DNA of 37,408 nt from Candidatus Gemmiger stercorigallinarum. GTDB taxonomy: Bacteria > Bacillota > Clostridia > Oscillospirales > Ruminococcaceae. The position numbers were made by a program, and so were the translations under genes. Positions 16,071-24,236 of this stretch are shown here, in pieces (within the stretch, counting starts at the first letter, position 1; each line of letters begins with the position of its first letter). Location: positions 1-37,408 of the forward strand of contig DWWX01000040.1 in assembly GCA_019119495.1 (NCBI GenBank). Reading direction: 5' to 3'. The notes below the pieces were generated by a model. It saw nothing but the letters and a program-made list of their open reading frames with translations, searched no databases and was not told the DNA's origin.

Positions 16071-16099
16071 AGTATAGCACGCCCTGCCCCGGCGCGCAA
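16071..16099 (-). promoter_or_regulatory. Promoter of the HMA chaperone gene
   Basis: On the minus strand: -35 TTGCGC (16094-16099), 17-bp spacer, -10 TATACT (16071-16076). The divergent intergenic space to the flavodoxin gene (15987-16344) holds this promoter, the operator and the opposing promoter at 16245. The GC-rich middle (16100-16240) shows nothing recognisable. Confidence 0.6.
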
Positions 16100-16244
16100 G
16101 GGGGCTTCACGCTGCGGGCTGCCCCCGGTGCCGCCGGCCGATACCCAAGGGCCCGTATTCAGACCGCAGGACCGGGCCCCGCCAAAACGGCCGCATTTGC
16201 CCATCGGGCCTGTGCTTTCCGCCTGCGCCCGGCTCGCCGCAGGT

Positions 16245-16273
16245 TTGACAAAGCCGGCCGCCGGGTGTACCCT
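16245..16273 (+). promoter_or_regulatory. Promoter of the flavodoxin gene
   Basis: -35 TTGACA (16245-16250), 17-bp spacer, -10 TACCCT (16268-16273). The small symmetric sequence TACC-A-GGTA (16273-16281) overlaps the presumed start region. Confidence 0.55.
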
Positions 16274-16344
16274 ACCAGGTAAGGCCCGGCTTTTCCGCCC
16301 GCACAGGGCGGCCATACCGCCGCCGGGCAAAGGGAGGTTTTGCC

Positions 16345-16830
16345 ATGAACTATGCCATCGTCACCAGCAGCCGGACCGGCAACACCGCGTTTTTGGCGCA
16401 GAAGCTGGCCGAGGCTCTGCCCGCGCAGGACTGTGTGTTTGCCGGCGCACCCGGCCAGACGCTGCCCGACGCCGACCTGATCTTTGTGGGTTTCTGGACC
16501 GACAAGGGCGACTGCCCGCCCGACGCCGCAGCGTTTTTGGCACGGCTGCGGGGCAAGCGGGTGTTTTTGTTCGGCACCGCCGGCTTTGGCGGCAGCCAGC
16601 AGTATTTTGCCGAGATCCTGGGCCGGGTGCGCGCCCACCTGGACGCCTCCAACACCGTGGCGGGGCAGTTCATGTGCCAGGGCCGCATGCCCCAGGCCGT
16701 CCGCCGCCGGTTCGAGGCCATGCCGCTGGAGCAGGCCGCGCCGATGCTGCAAAACTTTGACCGGGCGCTGTCGCATCCCGATGACGCCGACGCCGCGGCG
16801 CTGGCGGCTGCCGCCAAAGCCTGCCTGTAA
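16345..16830 (+). CDS. Flavodoxin-family protein, possibly BilS-like
   Basis: This 161-residue protein has the flavodoxin fold. The FMN phosphate loop SSRTGNT (8-14) is near the N-terminus, VGFWTDKGDC (48-57) is at the place of the first isoalloxazine loop, and GTAGFGGS (77-84) is at the second. Flavodoxins pass electrons between redox partners in the cytoplasm. The VGFWTDKG motif resembles the flavodoxin family that accompanies bilirubin reductase in gut Firmicutes (BilS), but no bilR gene is in the window, so this is only a suggestion. GGGAGG lies before the ATG. The gene stands alone, with its own promoter and a shared terminator. Confidence 0.82.
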   Translation: MNYAIVTSSRTGNTAFLAQKLAEALPAQDCVFAGAPGQTLPDADLIFVGFWTDKGDCPPDAAAFLARLRGKRVFLFGTAGFGGSQQYFAEILGRVRAHLDASNTVAGQFMCQGRMPQAVRRRFEAMPLEQAAPMLQNFDRALSHPDDADAAALAAAAKACL

Positions 16831-16850
16831 CGCTGCCGCAACGCAAAAAA

Positions 16851-16905
16851 ATCCCACCGTTCGCCCGCCCTGCCGGTTTCCGGTCCGGCGTGCGCCCGGT
16901 GGGAT
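16851..16905. terminator. Bidirectional terminator between flavodoxin and acetyltransferase genes
   Basis: ATCCCACCG/CGGTGGGAT (16851-16859 with 16897-16905) forms the base of a larger GC-rich hairpin. On the minus strand it is followed by a run of seven T (complement of 16845-16851). On the plus strand ACGTTGTTTTTGG follows. Confidence 0.75.
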
Positions 16906-16931
16906 ACGTTGTTTTTGGCCTTCCGGCGGGG

Positions 16932-17582
16932 TCACCCGTCCAGCTCGGCCGGGTCCCAGCCGGTCCTGCGGCAGACGTCGGCCCAGGCTTCGGGGTCAAA
17001 CTTCCGGTCGCGGTAATAAAAGACACGGTCGGCGTCGGTGATGGCGCGGATCACCCGGCAGGGGTTGCCGGCGGCCACCGACCGGGCGGGGATGTCGCGG
17101 GTGACCACGCTGCCCGCCCCGATGACGCTGCCCTCGCCGATGTGCACGCCAGGCATCACCACGCAGTTGCCGCCGATCCACACATTGTCCCCGATGGTCA
17201 CGCCGACGCCGTACTCGTACATGGTGGCGCGGGCCTCCGGGTGGAGGGGATGGCCGGCCGTATAAACGGCCACGTTGGGCCCGAACAGCACATTGTCGCC
17301 AATGGTGACCTTGGCCACGTCCAGGATGGTGCAGTTGTAGTTGGCAAAAAAGTTTTTGCCAACCTCGATGTGGCTGCCGTAGTCGCAGTAAAAGGGCGGG
17401 TTGACCATGGCCCCCTCCGACCGGCCGAACAGCTCCTTCACGATGGCGGCGATGCCGGCAAAATCGGAGCGGTCGGCAAAATTCAGCCGCTGCAGGATCT
17501 CGCGGCAGACCCGCTGCTGCTGCATGACGGCCTCGTCCGAGATGTAGGGCAGTTCGGCGTCGCGGCGCTGGATGTGGTTCAT
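16932..17582 (-). CDS. Maltose/galactoside O-acetyltransferase-like enzyme (LacA/Maa family)
   Basis: This 216-residue hexapeptide-repeat acetyltransferase has an N-terminal Mac domain (about 5-60). A left-handed beta-helix follows, built from repeats such as VTIGDNVLFGPNV and VTIGDNVWIGGNCVVMPGVHIGEGSVIGAGSVV. His111 in YTAGHPLHPEAR aligns with the catalytic histidine of galactoside acetyltransferase. It ends with VAAGNPCRVIRAI, usual for the family. These enzymes acetylate sugars from acetyl-CoA and work as trimers. Members of this type may be annotated as maltose, galactoside or nodulation (NodL) acetyltransferases. The ATG at 17582 follows AAAGGAG. Confidence 0.9.
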   Translation of the reverse strand: MNHIQRRDAELPYISDEAVMQQQRVCREILQRLNFADRSDFAGIAAIVKELFGRSEGAMVNPPFYCDYGSHIEVGKNFFANYNCTILDVAKVTIGDNVLFGPNVAVYTAGHPLHPEARATMYEYGVGVTIGDNVWIGGNCVVMPGVHIGEGSVIGAGSVVTRDIPARSVAAGNPCRVIRAITDADRVFYYRDRKFDPEAWADVCRRTGWDPAELDG

Positions 17583-17645
17583 ACAAAATTCTCCTTTCAC
17601 CGGCGTGCCGGAGCCGGTCTGGCGGCCCCGGCCGGTTTTGCCCCC

Positions 17646-17674
17646 ATTATACCCTGCCGCCGCCTGTTTTTGTA
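17646..17674 (-). promoter_or_regulatory. Probable promoter of the acetyltransferase gene
   Basis: A perfect -10 TATAAT on the minus strand (17646-17651) has only a weak -35 (TACAAA, 17669-17674) 17 bp away. The leader contains a GC-rich stem-prone stretch. Confidence 0.45.
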
Positions 17675-17778
17675 GCACTTTTTCCACAAAGTACGGCAGA
17701 TCTTCCATCGCCCGGCGCGCAGACCGCCTTCCGCAAAGGCAAAGCCCCGCACAAGCGGGGCATCCGCCCGAAAAGGGC

Positions 17779-17807
17779 TTGCGCACAGGCATCCCCTTTG
17801 CTATAAT
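17779..17807 (+). promoter_or_regulatory. Promoter of the preQ1 riboswitch-queT unit
   Basis: -35 TTGCGC (17779-17784), 17-bp spacer, perfect -10 TATAAT (17802-17807). Transcription would start a few bases before the riboswitch. Confidence 0.75.
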
Positions 17808-17818
17808 ACAAAATCGTT

Positions 17819-17928
17819 GAGCAACTTAGGATTTTAGGCTCCATCCCCTCCCCTTTTCTGGAAAGGACGGGATGCAAACCGGCGCAAGGCTGGCGGTCTT
17901 GCGTGCGGTCAAAATCTATCCGCCGGAG
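17819..17928 (+). promoter_or_regulatory. PreQ1-III riboswitch
   Basis: The sequence opens with GAGCAACTTAGGATTTTAGG followed by CTCC, and later has GGCTGGCGGT, GTGCGGTCAAAAT and CATCCGCCGGAG-like ATCCGCCGGAG. These blocks and their order match, from memory, the preQ1-III class found in Faecalibacterium and relatives. GAG...CTC forms the first helix. The variable middle (17843-17876) can form its own hairpin. The final CCGCCGGAG holds the Shine-Dalgarno GGAG of queT and can pair with the upstream GCGG/GGCGG, so ligand binding would control translation. The following gene encodes a queuosine-precursor transporter, which fits the ligand. It was not folded computationally. Confidence 0.88.
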
Positions 17929-17935
17929 TGTAACC

Positions 17936-18478
17936 ATGAACCAGAATCATTCGTCCGCTTTCAACACCCGCCGTGTGGCGCGCTGCGCCCTGGTGGCCGC
18001 TGTGTACGTCGCTCTCTGCCTGGGTCTGGCGCCGTTTTCCTTTGGCGCCGTCCAGATCCGCGTGGCCGAGATCCTGACGCTGATGCCCATTTTCGGGCCG
18101 GAGTACATCGCGGCTGTCTCGGTGGGTTGTTTTCTTTCCAACCTGCTGGGCGTGTCCATGGGCATGACCGCCGCACCGGACATCCTGTTCGGCACGCTGG
18201 CCACAGTGCTGGCCTGCCTGGTCACCTACCGGCTGCGCGGCATCCGCTGGAAGGGCCTGGCCATCCCGGCCGCCATCCCGCCGGTGGCGTTCAACGCGCT
18301 GATCGTCGGGCCGGAGATCGCCTTTTTCTTCTCGGACTCGCCGGCCACGGTGCCGCTGGTGGCGTGGAACGCCTTCACCGTGGGTGTGGGCGAGGTGATC
18401 AGCTGCATGGTGCTGGGCGTGCTGTTTGTCAAGCTGATCGAGTCCACCCCGGCGCTGAACAAGCTGGTGCGGGCCTGA
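17936..18478 (+). CDS. queT: Queuosine precursor transporter QueT
   Basis: This 180-residue membrane protein of the QueT family (COG4708) has about five helices. It includes LGLAPFSFGAVQIRVAEIL and LMPIFGPEYIAAVSVGCFLSN, conserved in the S-components of ECF-type vitamin transporters that bind preQ1/preQ0 or queuine. It would bring in precursor for the modified wobble base queuosine, using a shared energising module encoded elsewhere. The ATG at 17936 lies 7 bases after the GGAG inside the preQ1-III riboswitch; an upstream ATG at 17903 falls within the riboswitch itself and is rejected. Confidence 0.93.
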   Translation: MNQNHSSAFNTRRVARCALVAAVYVALCLGLAPFSFGAVQIRVAEILTLMPIFGPEYIAAVSVGCFLSNLLGVSMGMTAAPDILFGTLATVLACLVTYRLRGIRWKGLAIPAAIPPVAFNALIVGPEIAFFFSDSPATVPLVAWNAFTVGVGEVISCMVLGVLFVKLIESTPALNKLVRA

Positions 18479-18507
18479 ACCGGACCGCCGGCCCCCTATT
18501 TTTTATT
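18471..18507 (+). terminator. Terminator of queT
   Basis: GGGCC (18471-18475, overlapping the stop codon) pairs with GGCCC (18490-18494), with CCGG/CCGG pairing inside as an alternative. TATTTTTTATT follows. Confidence 0.6.
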
Positions 18508-18595
18508 CTGTTATTTATTATTATCGAGGATCGTTTTATCGGCATAACGCCACCACACAAAACTACCGGCTGAGACGGAAAGGACGGTGACCCGG

Positions 18596-19246
18596 ATGAA
18601 ACTGCAGCTGGTCCTTTGGGACTGGAACGGCACCCTGCTGGACGACGTGACGCTGTGCGTGGACGCGCTCAACCGTCTGCTGGCGCGCTACGGCTATGAC
18701 CGGCAGTATGACCTGGACGGCTACCGGAAGATCTTCGGCTTCCCCATCCGGGACTATTACCTGCGGGCGGGCTTCGATTTTGACCGCCACAGCTTTGACG
18801 CGCTGGCCCAAAGCTACATGCAGGACTACGTCCCCGCCTCCGCGGCCTGCCCGCTGATGCCGGGCGCGGAGCAGACGCTTTCCCGCCTGCAGGCCGCCGG
18901 GAAAAAGCAGGTCATCCTGTCGGCGTCGCCCATCGGCACCCTGCGGCAGCAGGCCGGCCAGCGCGGGCTGCTGCCCTACTTTGACCGGCTTTTGGGCCTG
19001 GGCGACATCTACGCCAAAAGCAAGGTGGAGCTGGGGCTTAGCTACCTGGCCGAGGAACGCTTTGACCCGGACGCCGCCGTGATGGTGGGCGATTCGGTCC
19101 ACGATTTCGAGGTCAGCCGGGCGCTGGGGGTGCGCTGCGTCCTGTATTCGGGCGGGCACCAGCCGCCTGAGGCATTGGCGGCCACCGGCGCGCCGGTGGT
19201 GCAAAGCCTTTCCGCCGCGGCGGACTGGATCTTGCGGCAGGACTGA
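18596..19246 (+). CDS. HAD-superfamily hydrolase with a DxN active-site motif
   Basis: This 216-residue HAD-like protein has motif I as DWNGTLLDD (9-17), motif II ILSASP and motif IV VGDSVHDFEVSRALG. A helical cap lies between motifs I and II, as in phosphoglycolate phosphatase and beta-phosphoglucomutase relatives. The nucleophile Asp9 is kept, but the second acid, normally Asp, is Asn11, as in a known clostridial subgroup. It probably dephosphorylates a small metabolite, though the change could lower or alter activity. The ATG at 18596 is chosen because AAAGGA lies 11 bases upstream; the in-frame GTG at 18587 is only 2 bases from it. Confidence 0.85.
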   Translation: MKLQLVLWDWNGTLLDDVTLCVDALNRLLARYGYDRQYDLDGYRKIFGFPIRDYYLRAGFDFDRHSFDALAQSYMQDYVPASAACPLMPGAEQTLSRLQAAGKKQVILSASPIGTLRQQAGQRGLLPYFDRLLGLGDIYAKSKVELGLSYLAEERFDPDAAVMVGDSVHDFEVSRALGVRCVLYSGGHQPPEALAATGAPVVQSLSAAADWILRQD

Positions 19247-19260
19247 TTTCTGCGCAGTGC

Positions 19261-19284
19261 GGCGCGGCGGAATTTCGCCGCGCC
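19261..19284 (+). terminator. Hairpin after the HAD gene, possible terminator
   Basis: A perfect 9-bp stem GGCGCGGCG/CGCCGCGCC with the loop GAATTT lies 15 bp after the stop. Only ATTTGT follows, so termination may be weak. Confidence 0.45.
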
Positions 19285-19331
19285 ATTTGTGCGGGCCCGC
19301 GCCCGGATAAACATTGAGGGGGTTCCAAACG

Positions 19332-20267
19332 ATGAACGACCGTGTAAAAGGTTCCATCCTGGCCATGGGCGGGGCCGCCTGCTGGGGCATTTCAGGCTGT
19401 ATGGGGCAGTACCTGTTCACCACCGAGGGCATGAGCCCCACCTGGCTGACGCCCATCCGGCTGTTTTTGGCGGGGCTGATTCTGTGCGCATACTACGCCA
19501 TCCGCAGCCCCAGGCTTCTGATCGCACCCTGGAAAAGCCCGCGGGACGCCGTGGACCTGCTGATTTACGGCATCGCCGGCGTCAGCTGCTGCCAGTTCCT
19601 CTATTTTCTGACCATCGACCTGTCCTCGGCGGGCATTGCCACCATTTTGCAGGACGTTTCCCCCGCCATGATCCTGGTCGTCACCTGCGTGGTGGGACGG
19701 CGGGCGCCAAGGGCGTTCGAGGTCGTTTCCATCCTGATGGCGATGATCGGCGTGTTCCTGCTGACCACCCACGGCAGCCTGACCGACCTGGCGGTGTCGC
19801 CGGCGGCGCTGGCCGCCGGGCTGCTGTGCGCGGTGTGCGTGGTGATCTACACCATGTGGCCCAAGCGGCTGCAAAGCAAGTACCCCACCCCCATGCTGCA
19901 GGGCTGGGCGTTTTTGATGGGCGGCGTGCTGTTCTGCCTGCTGTTCCGCCCCTGGGAGCAGGGGTATGTGCCCGGCCCCATGGGCTATGTGGGCATCGCC
20001 ACGGTGGTGTGCGTGGGCAACCTGCTGGCGTTCTGCTGCTACATGCAGGGCGTCAAGCTGATCGGCCCCCAGAAAAGCAGCCTGTACAGCTTTGCCGAAC
20101 CTGCCTCCGCCGCCCTGATCTCAACGCTGGTGCTGGGGTCCCCCTTTACGCTGTGGGACGCGCTGGGCTTTGGCTGCATCTTTGTCATGCTGGCGCTGCT
20201 CTCCCGCGGGGGCGGCAGGGCCGACGCTCCCGCCGCCGGGCGGCCGGCGGCCCGGGCGCACAGCTGA
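19332..20267 (+). CDS. DMT-superfamily (EamA) transporter
   Basis: This 311-residue protein has ten predicted membrane segments in two EamA repeats. The first begins VKGSILAMGGAACWGISGCMGQY and the second near LAAGLLCAVCVVIYTMWPKRL. The stretch FAEPASAALISTLVLGSPFTLWDALGFGCIFVML is the classic end of repeat two. These carriers export or exchange small metabolites such as amino acids. The ATG at 19332 follows GAGGGGG by 9 bases. A Pro/Ala/Arg-rich tail ends the protein. The substrate is unknown. Confidence 0.9.
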   Translation: MNDRVKGSILAMGGAACWGISGCMGQYLFTTEGMSPTWLTPIRLFLAGLILCAYYAIRSPRLLIAPWKSPRDAVDLLIYGIAGVSCCQFLYFLTIDLSSAGIATILQDVSPAMILVVTCVVGRRAPRAFEVVSILMAMIGVFLLTTHGSLTDLAVSPAALAAGLLCAVCVVIYTMWPKRLQSKYPTPMLQGWAFLMGGVLFCLLFRPWEQGYVPGPMGYVGIATVVCVGNLLAFCCYMQGVKLIGPQKSSLYSFAEPASAALISTLVLGSPFTLWDALGFGCIFVMLALLSRGGGRADAPAAGRPAARAHS

Positions 20268-20316
20268 CCGCCCCCCGCACAACGCGCCGCGGCGCAGATC
20301 AAAAAGATTTTCAAAT

Positions 20317-20355
20317 ACACCCGCGCAGGTTTGACAGCAAACCCTGCGCGGGTGT
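20317..20355. repeat. Large inverted repeat overlapping the secA promoter
   Basis: Arms at 20317-20332 and 20339-20355 (ACACCCGCGCAGG and CCTGCGCGGGTGT cores, one extra C in the right arm) enclose GACAGC. The left arm and loop contain the -35 of the secA promoter. As RNA from the upstream EamA gene this would be a strong hairpin without a T-run, and as DNA it could be an operator. Confidence 0.65.
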
Positions 20356-20360
20356 ATTAT
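20331..20360 (+). promoter_or_regulatory. Promoter of secA
   Basis: Perfect -35 TTGACA (20331-20336), 18-bp spacer, -10 TATTAT (20355-20360). The -35 is formed by the end of the left arm and the loop of the inverted repeat. The leader to the secA start is about 105 nt. Confidence 0.6.
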
Positions 20361-20470
20361 ATTAAAGTGTGTATCCTGCGCTGATTTTCAGCGTTTCGCG
20401 CGGCGTTTGGCCGCCTTTGCGATAGACAACCGCAAGACCGACCCAAAATCCAAACCACAGGGGTGTGCTT

Positions 20471-23347
20471 ATGTCTCTGATCGAAAAGCTGTTCGGGAAT
20501 TTCTCGGACAAGGAACTCAAACGCATCCGGCCCCTCGCCAAAAAGGTCGAGGACCTGGAACCCCAGATGCAGAAACTGTCCGACGAGGAGCTGCGCGGCA
20601 AGACCGCGGAATTCCGCGAGCGCCTGAAAAACGGCGAGAGCCTGGACGACCTGCTGCCCGAAGCCTTTGCCGTCTGCCGCGAGGCCGACTGGCGCGTGCT
20701 GGGCCTGAAGCCCTACCCGGTGCAGATCATCGGCGGCATCGTGCTGCACCGTGCCTGCATCGCCGAGATGCAGACCGGTGAAGGCAAGACCCTGGTGGCC
20801 ACCATGCCTGTCTACTTAAACGCCCTGACCGGCGAGGGCGTGCACGTGGTCACTGTCAACGACTACCTGGCCAAGCGCGACAGCGAGTGGATGGGCAAGG
20901 TCTACCGCTACCTGGGCCTGACCGTCGGCCTGGTCATCCACGACGTGCCCGCCGCCGAGCGCAAGGCCGCCTACGCCGCCGACGTGACCTACGGCACCAA
21001 CAACGAGTTCGGCTTTGACTACCTGCGCGACAACATGGTGGTCTACAAACAGAACATGGTCCAGCGCGGCCACGCCTACGCCATCGTGGACGAGGTTGAC
21101 TCCATTTTGATCGACGAGGCCCGCACCCCGCTGATCATCTCCGGCAAGGGCGAGGATTCCAGCGTGATGTACAAGCGCGCCGACGACTTTGCCAAGACGC
21201 TGAAAAAGAGCGTGATCGTCGAGCTGGAGGACAAGGTCCAGGCCGAGGAGCAGGTGGACGGCGACTACGTGGTGGACGAAAAGCGCAAGACCGCCACCCT
21301 GACCGAGAGCGGCATCCAGAAGGCGGAAGCCTGGTTCCAGGTGGACAACCTTTCCGACGCTGACAACATGAGCCTGCGCCACTACATCGACCAGGCCATC
21401 AAGGCCCGCGGCGTCATGCACCGCGACACCGACTACATCGTCAAGGACGGCGAGGTCATCATCGTCGACGAGTTCACCGGCCGTTTGATGTACGGCCGCC
21501 GCTACAACGACGGCCTGCACCAGGCCATCGAGGCCAAGGAAGGCGTCAACGTGGCCGCCGAGAGCAAGACGCTGGCCACCATCACCTTCCAGAACTATTT
21601 CCGCATGTACAAAAAGCTGGCCGGCATGACCGGTACTGCCTCCACCGAGTCGGACGAGTTCAACGAGATCTACGGCCTGCAGATCGTCAGCATCCCCACC
21701 AACAAGCCCCGCGCCCGCCAGGACCTGCCCGACTGCGTGTACAAGAGCGTCAACGGCAAGCTGCGCGCCGTGGTGGCCCAGGTGGAGGAATGCCACGCCA
21801 AGGGCCAGCCGGTGCTGGTGGGCACCATCAGCGTTGAAAAGAGCGAAGCCCTTTCCCGCATGCTGAAGGCCAAGGGCATCCCCCATAACGTATTGAACGC
21901 CAAGCAGCACGAGCGCGAGGCCGAGATCGTGGCCCAGGCCGGCCGCAAGGGCGCCGTGACCATCGCCACCAACATGGCCGGCCGCGGCACCGACATCACG
22001 CTGGGCGGCAACGTGCCCTACATGGCCAAAGCCACGCTGCGCAAGGAGCTGCAGAAAAAGCTGGCCGCTGCCAAAGACGCCGAGGAGGCCGCCCGCAAGG
22101 CAGCCAAAGCCGCCGCCAAGGCGGCCGGCCAGCCCGCCCCGGAACTGCCGCCGGAGCTGGACACCGAGGCACGGCTGGACTTTTTGATGACCGAGTCGGA
22201 CGGCCACGCCGACACCGACGACGCCGAAGTGCTGGAGGCCCGCCGCCGCTTTGACGAGCTGTGCGCCGAGTACGAGCCCGGCGTCAAGGAGGAGGCCGAG
22301 GCGGTGCGCGCCGCCGGCGGCCTGTTCATCGTGGGCACCGAGCGCCACGAGTCCCGCCGGATCGACAACCAGCTGCGCGGCCGTGCCGGCCGCCAGGGCG
22401 ACCCCGGCTGCTCCCGGTTCTTCCTCTCGCTGGAGGACGATCTGATGCGCATTTTCGGCGGCGAGCGGGTGCAGAAGCTGATGACCACCATGGGCCTGGA
22501 CGAGGATACCCCCATCGAAACCAAGCTGATCACCTCCACCATCGAGAGCGCCCAGAAAAAGCTGGAAGCCAGCAACTTTGCCATCCGCAAGCAGGTGCTG
22601 CAGTACGACGATGTGATGAACCAGCAGCGCGAGATCATTTACAAGGAGCGCCGCCAGGTGCTGGACGGCGAGGATATGTCCGGCACGCTGCACAGCATGC
22701 TGAAAGAGAGCATCGACGAGTCCTGCAAGAGCTTTTTGAACGGCGAGAGTGTGGACGACTGGGATTTCTCTGCCCTGCGCCGCCATTACATGAACTGGCT
22801 GTGCCTGCCCACCGATTTCCAGTACACTGCCGAGGAGAAAAACAGCCTCAAGGTCGAGGACGTCAGCAAGATGCTGTACGACCGCGGCATGAGCGTGCTG
22901 GAAGCCAAGGAGAAAAAGTACGGCAGCAAGATCATGCGCGAGCTGGAGCGCATCTGCCTGCTGAAAAACGTCGACGCCAAGTGGATGGACCACATCGACA
23001 ACATGGACCAGCTGAAACAGGGCATGAGCCTGCGCAGCTACGGCCAGCACGACCCCATCGTCGAGTACCGCATCGAGGGCTTCAACATGTTTGACGAGAT
23101 GGTGGCTTCCATCCGGGAGGACACCGTCCACATGCTGCTGACCATCGAGGTGCGCCAGCCGGGCGTCCAGCCCCAGCGGCAGCAGGTCGCCCAGCCCACC
23201 GGCGAGGGCGCCCCCGCCCGCGCCGGGGCCAAGGGCAGCGCGCCCATCCGGGTGACCAAGATCGGCCGCAACGATCCCTGCCCCTGCGGCAGCGGCCTGA
23301 AATGGAAAAAGTGCACCTGCAAGGAGTATCACCCCGACCTGAAGTAA
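20471..23347 (+). CDS. secA: Preprotein translocase ATPase SecA
   Basis: This 958-residue SecA drives export of signal-peptide proteins through SecYEG with ATP. Walker A is MQTGEGKT (100-107) and Walker B is [20 protein letters not shown]-like ([11 protein letters not shown]). The second nucleotide-binding part shows [10 protein letters not shown] and [11 protein letters not shown]. The scaffold and wing domains are followed by a linker and the C-terminal zinc-binding motif [15 protein letters not shown], which contacts SecB or lipids in other bacteria. An Ala/Lys-rich insertion (about residues 525-580) lies in NBD2 between [10 protein letters not shown] and the [12 protein letters not shown] motif. 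The ATG at 20471 is preferred over a GTG two codons earlier. The gene has its own promoter and terminator. Confidence 0.97.
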   Translation: MSLIEKLFGNFSDKELKRIRPLAKKVEDLEPQMQKLSDEELRGKTAEFRERLKNGESLDDLLPEAFAVCREADWRVLGLKPYPVQIIGGIVLHRACIAEMQTGEGKTLVATMPVYLNALTGEGVHVVTVNDYLAKRDSEWMGKVYRYLGLTVGLVIHDVPAAERKAAYAADVTYGTNNEFGFDYLRDNMVVYKQNMVQRGHAYAIVDEVDSILIDEARTPLIISGKGEDSSVMYKRADDFAKTLKKSVIVELEDKVQAEEQVDGDYVVDEKRKTATLTESGIQKAEAWFQVDNLSDADNMSLRHYIDQAIKARGVMHRDTDYIVKDGEVIIVDEFTGRLMYGRRYNDGLHQAIEAKEGVNVAAESKTLATITFQNYFRMYKKLAGMTGTASTESDEFNEIYGLQIVSIPTNKPRARQDLPDCVYKSVNGKLRAVVAQVEECHAKGQPVLVGTISVEKSEALSRMLKAKGIPHNVLNAKQHEREAEIVAQAGRKGAVTIATNMAGRGTDITLGGNVPYMAKATLRKELQKKLAAAKDAEEAARKAAKAAAKAAGQPAPELPPELDTEARLDFLMTESDGHADTDDAEVLEARRRFDELCAEYEPGVKEEAEAVRAAGGLFIVGTERHESRRIDNQLRGRAGRQGDPGCSRFFLSLEDDLMRIFGGERVQKLMTTMGLDEDTPIETKLITSTIESAQKKLEASNFAIRKQVLQYDDVMNQQREIIYKERRQVLDGEDMSGTLHSMLKESIDESCKSFLNGESVDDWDFSALRRHYMNWLCLPTDFQYTAEEKNSLKVEDVSKMLYDRGMSVLEAKEKKYGSKIMRELERICLLKNVDAKWMDHIDNMDQLKQGMSLRSYGQHDPIVEYRIEGFNMFDEMVASIREDTVHMLLTIEVRQPGVQPQRQQVAQPTGEGAPARAGAKGSAPIRVTKIGRNDPCPCGSGLKWKKCTCKEYHPDLK

Positions 23348-23366
23348 GGGCCTGACAAACACACGA

Positions 23367-23417
23367 ACAGCGGCGCAGTCAGTGGCTTTGGAGCCGCGGC
23401 TGCGCCGCTGTGTTTTG
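23367..23417 (+). terminator. Terminator of secA
   Basis: The 11-bp stem CAGCGGCGCAG/CTGCGCCGCTG (23368-23378 with 23400-23410), with a pairable loop, is followed by TGTTTTGG. Confidence 0.75.
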
Positions 23418-23495
23418 GCGGCATATCGGGGCAGGTGCAAAATGCCGGGGATCTTTCAGACTCGCCCGGAAAGAAAAGAGGGAACGGGAAGGAAT

Positions 23496-24236
23496 ATGGC
23501 GGAATTTCGCTTTGCGCTGCGGCAGACGGCGCCGGTTTTGTGCGGCTACCTGTTTTTGGGGCTGGCCTTCGGGCTGCTGCTGCAGCAGGCCGGCTACGGC
23601 TGGCCCTGGGCGCTTTTGATCAGCGGCATCGTCTACGCCGGGTCGATGCAGTTTGTGCTGGTGGGGCTTTTGGGCGGCGGGTTTGCGTCGCTGGCCTCGG
23701 TGGCGCTGACCACCCTTTCGGTCAACAGCCGGCATCTGTTTTACGGGCTGTCCTTTCTGGACACCTTCCGGCAGATGGGCCGGGCCAAGCCCTACATGAT
23801 CTTTTCGCTTTCGGACGAGACCTACTCGCTCCAGTGCAGCGTGCAGATCCCGGAGCAGCTCAACGCCAACCGGACGCGGCTGTGGATCTCGGCGCTGGAC
23901 CAGGGCTACTGGGTGGCGGGCAGCGTGGCCGGCGCGGCGCTGGGCAGCGTGCTGCCCTTTGATCTGACCGGCATCGACTTTGCCATGACCGCGCTGTTCG
24001 TGGTCATTTTTGTGGACCAGTGGCGGGCCGCCAAAAGCCATCTGCCGGCGGTGGCGGGGCTTGTGTTCGGGCTGGTCTGGCTGCTGGTGCTGGGGCCGGA
24101 CCGCTTTTTGCTTCCGGCGCTGGTCTGCACCGTGCTGGCGCTGGCCGCCTGCCGCGGCTGGCTGGACGCCGCTGCGCCGCCGGCGCCGCAAGCCGCCGAC
24201 GCCGATACCGCCGGCCGAAAGGAGGTGCGCCGCTGA
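23496..24236 (+). CDS. azlC: AzlC-family branched-chain amino acid exporter, large subunit
   Basis: This 246-residue membrane protein of the AzlC family has LCGYLFLGLAFGLLLQQAGYG near the start, then SGIVYAGSMQFVLVGLL and LSVNSRHLFYGLSFL, all hallmark segments. AzlC and AzlD together export branched-chain amino acids. The gene ends by overlapping azlD by one base (TGATG), a usual arrangement. GGGAAGGA precedes the ATG at 23496; longer frames into the secA terminator are rejected. The tail after the last helix is Ala/Pro-rich. Confidence 0.9.
   Translation: MAEFRFALRQTAPVLCGYLFLGLAFGLLLQQAGYGWPWALLISGIVYAGSMQFVLVGLLGGGFASLASVALTTLSVNSRHLFYGLSFLDTFRQMGRAKPYMIFSLSDETYSLQCSVQIPEQLNANRTRLWISALDQGYWVAGSVAGAALGSVLPFDLTGIDFAMTALFVVIFVDQWRAAKSHLPAVAGLVFGLVWLLVLGPDRFLLPALVCTVLALAACRGWLDAAAPPAPQAADADTAGRKEVRR

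Noticed and set aside
17744-17761. Hairpin GCCCCGC/GCGGGGC upstream of the queT promoter as a terminator
   Set aside because: It lies before the promoter, and no sense transcript would cross it on the plus strand. On the minus strand it has only a short T-rich tail and no gene to terminate.
17819-17928. PreQ1-I or preQ1-II riboswitch
   Set aside because: The length of about 110 nt and the conserved blocks fit class III, not the short class I or the class II motif.
18587-18589. GTG start for the HAD hydrolase
   Set aside because: The ribosome binding site would be only two bases away; the ATG at 18596 has usable spacing.
22046-22200. Ala/Lys-rich insertion in SecA as a frameshift
   Set aside because: The frame stays open and both flanking SecA motifs are in register, so it is an in-frame variable segment.
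20816-23440. Very long open frame on the minus strand, opposite secA
   Set aside because: It is a mirror of the codon pattern of a GC-rich gene. The plus strand encodes an unmistakable SecA, and the minus frame is low-complexity with no family motifs. The same holds for long frames opposite 2206-4182 and 8046-9962.
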